From positions 62,001 to 126,000 of the forward strand of contig NZ_FWXY01000007.1 of assembly GCF_900176365.1 (NCBI RefSeq): a DNA stretch of 64,000 nt, in the 5' to 3' direction. Source of the stretch: Desulfocicer vacuolatum DSM 3385 (GTDB lineage: Bacteria; Desulfobacterota; Desulfobacteria; Desulfobacterales; Desulfobacteraceae). The notes under the pieces were generated by a model. That model worked only from the letters and a program-made list of their open reading frames with translations. It searched no databases and was not told where the DNA came from. A program made the position numbers and the translations under genes. Below, piece by piece: positions 52,477-61,348 of the stretch (position 1 is the first letter of the stretch; each line of letters starts with the position of its first letter).

Positions 52477-52604
52477 AATAAATAAAATAAATGAAATATG
52501 TTTATTATAAATTGGTTCAATATGATGGGCCAAAGCGCGGGTTCACCGCCATGAAGTCCCATATTCAGGGCTTGATCATAAGCTGGGCCATTATACGTGA
52601 GATA

Positions 52605-52785
52605 AAATTTTATTGGCGGTATAATACCATTTGGATCCGCGTTTACGACCCTATATTTGTTGTGTCCGAGAGGACATGCCCGTTTATATAAAACTCCATC
52701 CAAAGCTCTGTAATAGTTAGAGTTTCATTTTTCGTTGTGGGCAGGTCAAACCCCAATATGATCTGCCCATGGCAGTTATATAAAA
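52605..52785. repeat. Joined A-type repeats (variants 3 and 2)
   Basis: GGCGGTATAATACCATTTGG to GGACATGCCCG is the reverse of the segment at 55607; it is followed by an A2 variant from ATAAAACTCC through TTTCGTTGTGGGCAGGTCA to CCCATGGCAGTTATATAA. Confidence 0.65.
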
Positions 52786-52865
52786 AAATTATGATAAAGC
52801 ATGGTTTTTATTTTTAGATAGAATGTCTTGACAACTTGACATATTTACTGCATGCTGGTTTCAGG

Positions 52866-52880
52866 TTTATCGTGGATAAA
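52866..52880. promoter_or_regulatory. Candidate GntR operator
   Basis: A perfect palindrome TTTATC-GTG-GATAAA lies 23 bases upstream of the gntR start, a typical place for an autoregulatory GntR-family site. Two overlapping TTGACA boxes (52828 and 52836) lie just upstream. Confidence 0.5.
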
Positions 52881-52903
52881 AAATAAAAATACCGGGTAAA
52901 ACA

Positions 52904-53635
52904 ATGTTGAATACAGAATCTCCTCTGCCGCTGTACCATCAGTTGGCAGAGATTTTAATATCAAAAATAAGATCAGGAGAGTATGCCTCCGGAACCCGTA
53001 TCCCGGCGGAAACGGCCCTTGCCAAAACCTACGGCATTGGACGTCCCACAGCCCGGCAGGCCGTGGATATTTTAACGAGAAAAGGATTGGTCAAGAGACG
53101 ACGGGGGGCGGGTACCTTTGTGGCGGAACAAAGGGATGATGTGGACCTTTTTTCCCTTGCAGGTACTTCATCCGCTTTTCATCGCAAGGGCATTGACATT
53201 GATATTCAAATGCTGGCACCCGTGAGCCTTAAATCAGTTTCAGGTGAGCATGAAAACCCCTTTTCCGGGGGGGAGGCCTATTGCATCATCCGGTTAACCA
53301 TGGCAAGGAAGTTGCCGGTGCTTTTAGAAACAATTTATCTTCATCCCACCTTGTTCAGCGGTATTGAGCACATGGACCTCACGGGAAAGTCCCTGGCCGG
53401 GGTGGTGTCTGATAAATTTTATATGGTGCCTGACCGAGGGCGTCAAAATTTCAGGGTCATCCGGCCTGATAAATTCCAAAGAAAGTTTCTTAAGCTTGGC
53501 ATGGATGAACCTGTTTTGTTAGTAAAACGATTTCTGGATTTTCCCCAGGCGGAAAATGCAGTTTACTCAGAATTGCTGTGTCGTACCGATCAATTTGTTT
53601 TTTCACAGACACTTGGAGGAAATATACATGGATAA
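52904..53635 (+). CDS. GntR-family (HutC/UTRA) transcriptional regulator
   Basis: 243 residues. The N-terminal winged helix (about 6-72) shows PLYHQLAEILISKIRSGEY, IPAETALAKTYGIGRPTARQAVDIL and RRRGAGTFV. The C-terminal part is a UTRA-type effector domain. Its gene overlaps the trpB start by eight bases, so it is translationally coupled with trpB and presumably regulates the gntR-trpB-trpA operon. The effector is unknown; UTRA domains often bind small metabolites such as sugars or amino acids. Confidence 0.9.
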   Translation: MLNTESPLPLYHQLAEILISKIRSGEYASGTRIPAETALAKTYGIGRPTARQAVDILTRKGLVKRRRGAGTFVAEQRDDVDLFSLAGTSSAFHRKGIDIDIQMLAPVSLKSVSGEHENPFSGGEAYCIIRLTMARKLPVLLETIYLHPTLFSGIEHMDLTGKSLAGVVSDKFYMVPDRGRQNFRVIRPDKFQRKFLKLGMDEPVLLVKRFLDFPQAENAVYSELLCRTDQFVFSQTLGGNIHG

Positions 53636-54857
53636 ACGCGGATATTACGGGGAGTTCGGCGGTGCATTTATCCCCGAGATTCTATCAGCCACCTTTGATG
53701 ATCTGGTGGCGCATTTTAACGGGATAAAGAATGACCCCCTGTTTTGGGACTCCTATGTGGATCTCATGTCCACGTATTCCTGCCGGGCCACTCCGTTGAC
53801 CTATGCTGAAAATTTGACAAACCATTTTGGTGGAGCAAAAATTTACATCAAACGGGAAGATCTCAATCACACCGGGGCACACAAGGCCAATAATGTCATG
53901 GGGCAGGGACTTCTGGTGAAAAAAATGGGTAAAACCCGGGTCATTGCAGAGACCGGGGCAGGGCAGCACGGGGTGGCCACGGCCACCATGGCAGCTAAGT
54001 TCGGGTTTGACTGTACCATATATATGGGGGAGGTGGATGTAAAACGCCAGCGACCCAATGTGTTCTGGATGGAACAGATGGGGGCCACTGTGATTCCGGT
54101 CACCGATGGCACCCGGATATTAAAGGATGCCATCAACGAAGCCTTCCGGGACTGGGTCACCAACATGGAGACCACCCATTATGTGTTGGGAACCGCCTGC
54201 GGGCCCCACCCCTTTCCCGAAATGGTGAGTTATTTTCAATCCATCATTGGAAAAGAAGCCAGAAAACAGATCCTGGAACGGGAAGGAAAGTTGCCTGCCC
54301 GGGTGTATGCCTGTGTGGGGGGAGGCTCCAATGCCATGGGAATTTTCAGTGGATTTCTGCCCGATGCCGGGGTGACCTGCGTGGGGGTGGAAGCGGCCGG
54401 TCGCGGCCTTGCCACCGGGGAGCATGCCTCCCGCCTTTGTACAGACGATGCCTCGGTGGGGGTGGCCCAGGGGTATAAAACTTTTTTTCTCCAGGATGAC
54501 GACGGGCAGATGAAAGAGACCCATTCCATTGCAGCAGGTCTTGATTATGTGGGGGTTTCCCCCATTTTGTCCCAATTGCATGTGGAGAAAAAGGCACGAT
54601 TTGAATCTGCCACAGATGAAGAGGTCATTGCCGCACTGAAGCTCACCATGCAAAAAGAGGGCATTATTCCGGCCCTGGAGTCGGCCCATGCCTTTGCAGG
54701 GGCCTTTAAAGAGGTGGGAAATCTTCCCCCGGATCAGTGCATTATTATCAATCAATCGGGCAGGGGAGACAAGGATATTTTCACCGTGGCCGATGCCTTT
54801 GATGATCCTCAATGGAAAGCATTTATCAAGGAAAAGGCAGGTGACTATCGTGCTTGA
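53628..54857 (+). CDS. trpB: Tryptophan synthase beta subunit TrpB
   Basis: 409 residues. TrpB condenses indole with serine using PLP. The PLP lysine is K86 in HTGAHKANN, close to E. coli K87. Also visible are AETGAGQHGVATA, the phosphate-binding GGGSNAMG, and SAGLDYVGVSP-like AAGLDYVGVSPI. The start at 53628 follows GGAGGA and overlaps gntR. Only trpB and trpA are present; the rest of the trp pathway is not in view, so this is either a split pathway or a second trpBA pair. Confidence 0.95.
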   Translation: MDKRGYYGEFGGAFIPEILSATFDDLVAHFNGIKNDPLFWDSYVDLMSTYSCRATPLTYAENLTNHFGGAKIYIKREDLNHTGAHKANNVMGQGLLVKKMGKTRVIAETGAGQHGVATATMAAKFGFDCTIYMGEVDVKRQRPNVFWMEQMGATVIPVTDGTRILKDAINEAFRDWVTNMETTHYVLGTACGPHPFPEMVSYFQSIIGKEARKQILEREGKLPARVYACVGGGSNAMGIFSGFLPDAGVTCVGVEAAGRGLATGEHASRLCTDDASVGVAQGYKTFFLQDDDGQMKETHSIAAGLDYVGVSPILSQLHVEKKARFESATDEEVIAALKLTMQKEGIIPALESAHAFAGAFKEVGNLPPDQCIIINQSGRGDKDIFTVADAFDDPQWKAFIKEKAGDYRA

Positions 54858-55611
54858 AGCCTATATCAGAGAAAAAAGAGAAAAAAAAGATATTCTGCTC
54901 ATGACCCACATTGTCCTGGGATATCCATCCATGGAAGCCTCCATGGAGATCGTGGCACAGATGGTGGCGGCCGGGGTGGATCTCATGGAGCTTCAGATTC
55001 CCTTTTCCGAACCCATGGCTGACGGCCCTGTTATTTTAAAGGCCAATCAAAAAGCATTGGAGGCCGGGGTCCGTGTGGCTGACTGTTTTAAATTTGCCAA
55101 GGAAGCAACAAAGCGATTTGAGATTCCCTTTTTATTCATGACCTACACCAATATTTTATTTAAATACGGCATGGAGGCCTTTGCCGGAGATATGGCCCGG
55201 GCAGGGATAAAAGGGGCCATTGTGCCGGATCTTCCCCCGGAGGAGGGGGATGCTTATCTCAATGCCATGGCAGAGCAGGGCTGCCATCCTGTTTATATTT
55301 TTTCCCCCACCACCACAGATGAGCGCATGGAGCTTTTATCCGGCAAAGGATCGGGATTGATGTACTGCATGGCCAGAAAAGGCGTCACCGGAAAAGAAAC
55401 CACCTTTTCCCATGATCTGGATACCTATCTTGATCGGTGTAAAAAAGCCACAGATCTTCCCCTGGCCGTGGGGTTTGGGGTGAAAGACAAAGAAGATGTG
55501 GCATATTTAAAAGGCAAGGCTGATATAGCCGTCATCGGTTCCCAGACCATTCGTATTGTTAATGAACAGGGCATTGATGCTGTGGGACCCTTTATTCGAA
55601 ATCTTCAATAA
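54850..55611 (+). CDS. trpA: Tryptophan synthase alpha subunit TrpA
   Basis: About 253 residues. TrpA releases indole from indole-3-glycerol phosphate. The catalytic glutamate is in MELQIPFSEPMADGP (ELQIPFSEP is a variant of the usual E-GIPFSDP). LPPEE and the phosphate-binding LAVGFGVKDKEDV are also present. GTG at 54850 overlaps the trpB stop; another GTG at 54841 is possible. Translationally coupled to trpB. The sequence belongs to a diverged TrpA type rather than the enterobacterial one. Confidence 0.88.
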   Translation: MLEAYIREKREKKDILLMTHIVLGYPSMEASMEIVAQMVAAGVDLMELQIPFSEPMADGPVILKANQKALEAGVRVADCFKFAKEATKRFEIPFLFMTYTNILFKYGMEAFAGDMARAGIKGAIVPDLPPEEGDAYLNAMAEQGCHPVYIFSPTTTDERMELLSGKGSGLMYCMARKGVTGKETTFSHDLDTYLDRCKKATDLPLAVGFGVKDKEDVAYLKGKADIAVIGSQTIRIVNEQGIDAVGPFIRNLQ

Positions 55612-55925
55612 TGGGCATGTCCCGGCGGACACAACGAATATAGGATCGTAAACGCGGAGCCAAATAGCATTATGCCGCCCTCCCCCCCTTAGGTAAACTT
55701 GAAGAATGGTATTATACCGCCGCCCCCCGACGGGCAATGGTCCCGGACCGGAACTGTAGACAGCTCAATTGTCCGGTTCCTATTGCCCATCAGGGGGGCG
55801 GCTCTGCCTTAGCTTACCTTGGAGGCTGCCTTGTATATAACTGCCACGGGCGGACCGTATTCTGATCCAGCTTTGCCCACAACGCGGAGTATTTCATATA
55901 AACTGCCACGGGCAGACCTTATTCT
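55607..55925. repeat. Nested A and B repeats downstream of trpA
   Basis: From the trpA stop: GGGCATGTCC, GGACACAACGAATATAGG, AGCATTATGCCGCC, an interruption, then GGTATTATACCGCC and family B copy 4 (55719-55808), then A-type starts TATATAACTGCCACGGGCGG (about 55836) and TATAAACTGCCACGGGCAGA (about 55896), the latter truncated. It fills the space between trpA and rho. Confidence 0.75.
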
Positions 55926-55960
55926 GATGAAGAATAAGAATAATTAAAATGGGAACCGGG

Positions 55961-57034
55961 CTATTTATTTTTAAGATAATCAATAAAAGCGGCCATGGCA
56001 TCGGTTTCATCCATATCGCTGATACCCCTTCGAATATCTGATATTTCCTGGAGCTCCTCTTCATCCATTAGCAAGGCTTCTTTCCGGGTACCTGATTGAT
56101 TAATATCAATGGCGGGCCATATGCGCTGTTCTGCACAATTGCGGTTCAGCATGAGATCCATATTGCCGGTGCCTTTAAATTCTTGGAAAATTACATCATC
56201 CATGCGGCTGCCGGTTTCCACCAGTATGGTGGCAATGATGGTAAGGGAGCCTCCGTTTTCGGTTTTGCGGGCCGCTCCGAAAATTTTTCTGGGAATATGC
56301 ATGGAATTGGCCCCCAGCCCACCGGTCATGGTTCTGCCATGGCTTTCTGTCTGGGTGTTAAATGCCCGTGTCATGCGGGTGAGAGAATCAATGAACACCA
56401 CGGAATTGCGTCCCAGTTCCGCACAGCAGATGGCCGTGTGCATGGCCAGACGGGTCATGCGCATGTGCTGACCGATCTGCTGATCAGCCGAGGAATAAAG
56501 GACATGTGCATCTTTAAGACCCCTTTTAAAGTCAGTGACCTCTTCGGGGCGTTCATCCACAAGAAGAATGAACACTTCGGTGTCGGGATGGTTGGTGACA
56601 ACAGCATTGGCCATGTGTCTGAGCAGGGTGGTTTTTCCGGTTTTTGGGGGGGCGATGATAAGCCCCCTTTGACCAAGTCCCATGGGAACAATGCGATCCA
56701 ACGCTTTTCCGGTGAGGTCATCGGGTCCCATGGTCATTTTCAGACGTTCATAGGGATTAATGCTCACCTGGTCCTGTAAAGACACCGTTTTCAAGGTCTC
56801 TTTTAAGGGAACACCGTTGATGGTATCAATGTGAGTCAGTGCCAGATTTTTATTTTGGGGATTCTTTTTTTCTCCGGTTCCCTGGATGAAGCCCCCTTCA
56901 CTGAGTTTGAAGCGGTTGATCAGCTTATTGGGGACATAGGTATTTTCAGGAAGGGGTTGAAAATTATTTTCAATTTGCCTGAGAAATCCAAATCCCTGAT
57001 CCATAATTTCCAGGTATCCTTGTACAGATTTCAC
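55961..57034 (-). CDS. rho: Transcription termination factor Rho, N-terminally short
   Basis: About 357 residues against about 419 in E. coli. Rho is the hexameric RNA translocase that ends transcription. The RNA-binding cold-shock-like domain (GYLEIMDQGFGFLR) starts at residue 5. Walker A is APPKTGKTTLLR, then LVDERPEEVTD, DSLTRMTRAFN, the Q/R-loop area and FKGTGNMDL. The N-terminal helical Rho_N domain is absent: the GTG at 57034 has AAAGGAG directly upstream, and the sequence further upstream in frame does not resemble Rho_N. It may be the sole Rho or a short paralogue. Confidence 0.92.
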   Translation of the reverse strand: MKSVQGYLEIMDQGFGFLRQIENNFQPLPENTYVPNKLINRFKLSEGGFIQGTGEKKNPQNKNLALTHIDTINGVPLKETLKTVSLQDQVSINPYERLKMTMGPDDLTGKALDRIVPMGLGQRGLIIAPPKTGKTTLLRHMANAVVTNHPDTEVFILLVDERPEEVTDFKRGLKDAHVLYSSADQQIGQHMRMTRLAMHTAICCAELGRNSVVFIDSLTRMTRAFNTQTESHGRTMTGGLGANSMHIPRKIFGAARKTENGGSLTIIATILVETGSRMDDVIFQEFKGTGNMDLMLNRNCAEQRIWPAIDINQSGTRKEALLMDEEELQEISDIRRGISDMDETDAMAAFIDYLKNK

Positions 57035-57925
57035 GATGGGTCTCCTTTGCGGCGTTATTTTGTTGGCTTGTGATCGTAATTTGTGGGGCGTAAGTTCCCA
57101 GAGCCATTGCTGTGTGGGGAGTCTATATATTTTTACCACTGCATATGGAATGGCAAGACAAAGAACTTATGCCTGGCGGGATCATAACCTGGGCCATTGT
57201 TCATAATTTTTGAAGTTTTAATTGAAGTCTTTGGGGGTATGATCAAGCCTTTTTTATATGAAATGCTCCGTAAATAAGAGGCGTATTTCATGCTTTGTTG
57301 TGGGCAGAGCCGTATCAGAATACGGTCCGCCCGTGGCGGTTATATGAAACACCGTCCAAAGTTCTGGAATCATGAGAGTTTCATTTTTCGTTGTGGCTGG
57401 TGGTTACAGCCATGTATGCTATATTAAATTTATCCTTTGGATATTATGGATGCATAAGGGCTCTAAGAGATATAATTTCCTTTTGCTGTAATCCAGACTT
57501 TTTAGAATAAAATCCCGATAAATCAGGAAAATTTTCATGCTTTACTGTGGGTGGACCAAGGCCAGAACGAGCTCCACACCCGGCGGTTGTTCAGGAATAC
57601 TTAATTTGCCTACATTTCACTTGGAACACGATTCTGGCATGTATGGTGTGGAAAGCGAAAATAAACCCAAGCCTGAAAGTAAGAATATTGACTGTCTGGG
57701 TTTTGGAGCTGATTTTAAGATTGATTGCTCTGTTTGGGGTACATAGTAACGATAAATGGTTCTGCTGTCAAATAAATTACCCCTTTTGACTGCGATTTTT
57801 ACCTGTGAAATAAAGAAAATTATGATAAAAAGCATAAATGTTTAGGCTTGCTGATATAAAATAGAAATTTTTCACCTTAAAAAGTTCAACAGCCGTTTAT
57901 CACCATCACCAAAGGGGGACATACT
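57035..57925. other. Intergenic region between rho and DUF3786 gene
   Basis: About 890 bases. A-family repeats occupy 57253-57405. A 69-codon open frame at 57537-57746 has no ribosome site or recognisable protein. Nothing else seen. Confidence 0.55.
57253..57405. repeat. Two adjoining A-family repeats
   Basis: A full inverted A1 copy (ATATGAAATGCTCCG, GAGGCGTATTTCATG, GTTGTGGGCAGAGCCGTAT, GGTCCGCCCGTGGCGGTTAT) runs directly into a truncated A2 copy (ATGAAACACCGTCCAAAG to TTTCGTTGTGGCTGG). Confidence 0.7.
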
Positions 57926-58531
57926 TTGACGGACAATTATGCAAAAATCGTTCAACACAATCTTGATAAATTGTATGATGATCTTCCCCGGGATCTTGAA
58001 AAGAAACTACCCGGAATCCGGGATGGTCGGCGCTTTTTGTTTGATGCCTTTGGGGAGGCGTGTGTCATTTCTCCCCATGGCATCACTCTTGGAGGAAAAG
58101 AAACCCCCTCCATTCTGGGTATTTTGATTTCCCTTTATGCGCTTAATGTTACTTCGGATATTTGTTTGCTCTCTCCCTTTAAAGCTTTTCGAGAGATTCC
58201 CGACAGTATGCCCTATGTGGGGGCCTTTGCCACCCACACAGAACAGTTCCTGGTTGGGCATGTGGAGAAAATTAAAGGGAGACAGAAATCCATTGTCCAT
58301 GCGTTAAGGGGTGAGAATGTACCCGTTCAATCAGGGGGAGATTTTTCTTTTACCCTGTTTCCCCTGCCAAAGATTGCCTTGTGCTATGTCTTTTATGAAG
58401 CCGATGAGGATTTTCCTGCCTCGGTTACCTGTCTTTTTTCCCAAAATGCCAATCTGTTTTTACCCGTGGACGGCCTCGCAGATGTGGGCGAATACACCTC
58501 CAGGAAAATTTTGGATTTGGCACTTTCTTAA
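57926..58531 (+). CDS. DUF3786-family protein
   Basis: 201 residues. The pattern FGEACVISPHGITLGGKETPSILGILISLYAL with a central PSLPYVGAFATH-like stretch (DSMPYVGAFATHTEQFLVGH) and FPLPKIALCYVFYEADEDFPASVTCLFSQNANLFLP fits DUF3786, a family of anaerobes with no firm function. The likely start is TTG at 57926, seven bases after AAAGGGGG. It converges on a PAS kinase gene 22 bases away. Confidence 0.75.
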   Translation: MTDNYAKIVQHNLDKLYDDLPRDLEKKLPGIRDGRRFLFDAFGEACVISPHGITLGGKETPSILGILISLYALNVTSDICLLSPFKAFREIPDSMPYVGAFATHTEQFLVGHVEKIKGRQKSIVHALRGENVPVQSGGDFSFTLFPLPKIALCYVFYEADEDFPASVTCLFSQNANLFLPVDGLADVGEYTSRKILDLALS

Positions 58532-58553
58532 AAATATTGTTCCCCCGGATTGT

Positions 58554-60377
58554 TTAGGTGGCAACGGGTAAAAGGATGGTGAAGGTGGTACCTTTGCTCA
58601 ACTGACTGTCAACGGTTAGATCTCCCCCATGGTCTTTGATAAATCCATAGCACACCGAAAGTCCAAGCCCCACCCCTTTGACACTGTCTGTCTTAGTGGT
58701 GAAAAAGGAGTCAAATACCTTTTCCAGGTGTTCGGCCTTAATGCCCACACCCGTGTCAGAGATGGTGATGCACACCTTATTGCCCTGGCAGGTGGTTTTA
58801 ATGATTAGCTTGCCGCCGTCGGGCATGGCATCCATGGCATTGGAAATCATATTTAAAAATACCTGGCGCAGTTGATCTTTGGAAGCATACACCAGGGGCA
58901 GATCTGCTGTTGCATCAAAATTAAACTTTACACTGTGCTCCCGGAATCTTTTTTCATACAGCAAAATGATTTCATCCAGGACAGTGTTGAGGTTAATATT
59001 AATTTTTTCTTCCTGGTCCGGTCGGGAAAAGGAGAGCATCTTTTTTAACATGTCGGCAAGCCTTACGGTTTCTGACAGGGACATGTCAAGGAGTCTTCTG
59101 CGTTTGTTTCCGGGAGATATTTCGGTTTTCATCAACTCCAGGGTGTTCATGATGCCAAAGAGGGGATTGTTCAGTTCATGGGCAATCTGGGAGGTGAGCC
59201 GCCCCATGGCTGCCAGTTTTTCCGATTGTAAAAGGTGTTGCTGGGTTTCACTCAGGGTCCGTTCCATTTCCAGGCGTTGCCTCAGATCCACAAAAATACC
59301 CACAGATGCACTTTCCTGGCCGTTCTCATCGTGGAGAAGACTGGCTGACAGGGTGCCCTCAAGGTTCTCCCCGTCTCGGCTTATAAAGGTGATGGGATAG
59401 GATTTAAGTTTCCCTGCCCCCCCGTTATCCCGGGAGCGCATGAGCTTCATCACCTGTTTTGCCACCCCTTTGGGATAGATATCAGCAATGTTCATTTTTC
59501 CAATGACATCCCGGGCCGCATATCCAAAGGTCTCTTCAGCGCCCTGATTCCAGATGAGCACCTCTCCTTTAAGATTTGCCGCCATGATGGCATTGGGGTT
59601 ACAGGCAATGATCTGGTCCAGAAAATCCAATGCTTTCCGGGTCCGGGCCTCCATGGTTTTACGGTGGGATTGATCAATGACCACCCCTTCATATCCCAAT
59701 ACATTGCCCTGGGCATCGTACCGCACGTGGCTGGTGAGCAGCACCTGGATAATATGGCCGTCCCGGCGGCGCCATTCCAGCTCATAGTCCACCACTCGTC
59801 CTGTTTTTTCCACTTTTTCCTGGTATTGGTGGCGAATTTCGGGTTTCAGGTAGAGATCTGTTGCAATGTCCATGGCAAGGAAATTGTCTTTGTCCGTGTA
59901 ACCCAGCATTTTAAGAAGTGCCGGGTTGACATCCAGAAACCGGCCCTTTTTGCTGCTGATGAATACACCGCACCCTGCATGGTTAAACAGACGCTTGTAA
60001 TCATCCTCCGATGATTTGAGTTTGGCTTCCTGCTCCCTGGTGGCGGTGATATCCCGGTAAATGGACAGTTTTGACCGGGTGCCGTTCCGGTTGGTTACGG
60101 GAAGTTCAACGAGATTAAATGTTTTGTCAAGATGCTCAATGTACACCTCATGGTGGTGGGTTTCTCCCTTTTCAAAGACATCTTTATACCGGCACCAATT
60201 GCATCTTTCAGAAGTGTGGTTGATCACCTCATGGCATTTTTTACCCACATGATCTCCAAAAAAGGAGATCATGGTGCGGTTCATGTATTGAATTTCGTGT
60301 TCGGCATTAATGATGTAAATGCCGTCTTCAATGGCTTCCAGGGCTTCAATGAGTCGTGCGGTGTTGATATCGGGCAT
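58554..60377 (-). CDS. Multi-PAS sensor histidine kinase
   Basis: 607 residues, soluble. Three PAS domains (about 8-115, with a cysteine-containing NHTSERCNWCRY segment; 125-245; 255-375) precede a HisKA domain with SQIAHELNNPLFG and a HATPase with SDTGVGIKAEHLEKVFDSFF and GVGLGLSVCYG. It has no receiver. The Cys residues in the first PAS could bind a cofactor or metal. It is encoded 17 bases after the histidine phosphatase gene on the same strand, so both probably form an operon. The cognate regulator is not adjacent. Confidence 0.88.
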   Translation of the reverse strand: MPDINTARLIEALEAIEDGIYIINAEHEIQYMNRTMISFFGDHVGKKCHEVINHTSERCNWCRYKDVFEKGETHHHEVYIEHLDKTFNLVELPVTNRNGTRSKLSIYRDITATREQEAKLKSSEDDYKRLFNHAGCGVFISSKKGRFLDVNPALLKMLGYTDKDNFLAMDIATDLYLKPEIRHQYQEKVEKTGRVVDYELEWRRRDGHIIQVLLTSHVRYDAQGNVLGYEGVVIDQSHRKTMEARTRKALDFLDQIIACNPNAIMAANLKGEVLIWNQGAEETFGYAARDVIGKMNIADIYPKGVAKQVMKLMRSRDNGGAGKLKSYPITFISRDGENLEGTLSASLLHDENGQESASVGIFVDLRQRLEMERTLSETQQHLLQSEKLAAMGRLTSQIAHELNNPLFGIMNTLELMKTEISPGNKRRRLLDMSLSETVRLADMLKKMLSFSRPDQEEKININLNTVLDEIILLYEKRFREHSVKFNFDATADLPLVYASKDQLRQVFLNMISNAMDAMPDGGKLIIKTTCQGNKVCITISDTGVGIKAEHLEKVFDSFFTTKTDSVKGVGLGLSVCYGFIKDHGGDLTVDSQLSKGTTFTILLPVAT

Positions 60378-60394
60378 GGCGGTGCTCCTTTATT

Positions 60395-61102
60395 TTAAGG
60401 ATGGTCATCGCGGGGAATTTGCAGCAGCACGGGATTTGACTGGTAATTTTTCATGTAATGCTTACCCCCCTTTTCATAAACCACAAGCCCTTCCATGAAT
60501 CCCACGGTGCCGTGTTCTTCATGGGAAAGTCCCAGTTTGAACTCCTTTAAAGGAAAAAGATTCCAGTCATGGGAGACACACACCGCCATCTCCCCCGGTG
60601 ATATGCTGTTAAGTCTGTCCACCAGAAAACCGGCGATGGTATTGGCGGTTTCTTCCGGGTTACACATGATGGTGTCATCAATTTCAAAGTTAAACCAGGA
60701 GCGAAGAAAGGCCGGAGTACCCACCTGGGACATCAAGGCAATGGCTTTTGTTAAGTCCTTGACATAAAAGGGGGCAAGTTCTTCTGCCAGGATATTGTGA
60801 TCACTGAAAATATCATGGGCCTTGATGTAGCCCTTGTCCATGACAAAGGCTGTTTCAATGCATCGACCAAAAAAGCTGGAAAAAAAATGGGGTTGAAGCG
60901 CCAATGGCAGCCATGTGCCAAGCTCAAAGGCATGGGCTTTCCCTTTTTCCGTTAATCCCAGAAAAGGTTCTCTGGCACTGTCTTCACCGAAATGTCTGTG
61001 GGAATGACGCATGATAACAGCCATTTTTTCTATTCCGTCATCCATAAGGCGGGTGATGGTCTCCAGGGTTTCTTTGTGTCTCATTACATCTTTGGGTCTC
61101 AT
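60395..61102 (-). CDS. Histidine phosphatase superfamily protein
   Basis: 235 residues. The catalytic RH motif is IMRHSHRHF (R32-H33), with GLTEKGKAHAFELG and a later VCVSHDWN containing the second histidine. The superfamily includes phosphoglycerate mutase-like and protein histidine phosphatases (SixA). The substrate cannot be told. Co-directional and closely spaced with the PAS kinase, it could dephosphorylate a histidine protein, but this is only a contextual inference. Confidence 0.82.
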   Translation of the reverse strand: MRPKDVMRHKETLETITRLMDDGIEKMAVIMRHSHRHFGEDSAREPFLGLTEKGKAHAFELGTWLPLALQPHFFSSFFGRCIETAFVMDKGYIKAHDIFSDHNILAEELAPFYVKDLTKAIALMSQVGTPAFLRSWFNFEIDDTIMCNPEETANTIAGFLVDRLNSISPGEMAVCVSHDWNLFPLKEFKLGLSHEEHGTVGFMEGLVVYEKGGKHYMKNYQSNPVLLQIPRDDHP

Positions 61103-61348
61103 GGTCTGGATGGGGTTCCTTTCTGATTTGGTCGGGATTCTGTTTGAGGGGTATTATTCTTAAATTTTATTGTAGAGAATCGGCCCTCTGGGTCAGGAAT
61201 GTCACGATCATGGTTTTGATGGGGTTTAAGGTTGAATGAAATTCATATGTTATGATATATCTTCCTTGGAAAGACTGCAACAGTAAGGTTATATTTTTAC
61301 CGGGTGGTGAAGTTAGCTTGAGCATTGAAAGACAAACAGGGATGAATA

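Larger units (their letters stand above)
51513..52903. other. Repeat-dense intergenic region (1.4 kb)
   Basis: No credible gene. From left to right: an A2-type start joined to a family B cruciform (51649-51850), a partial A repeat (51973-52035), MITE-like family C copy 2 (52066-52236), an AT-rich inverted repeat (52402-52476), A3/A2-type repeats (52605-52785), and the GntR operator candidate. It separates the divergent metF-hdr and gntR-trpBA operons. Confidence 0.7.

Noticed and set aside
57537-57746. 69-codon open frame before the DUF3786 gene
   Set aside because: No ribosome site, no family, and biased composition; probably chance.
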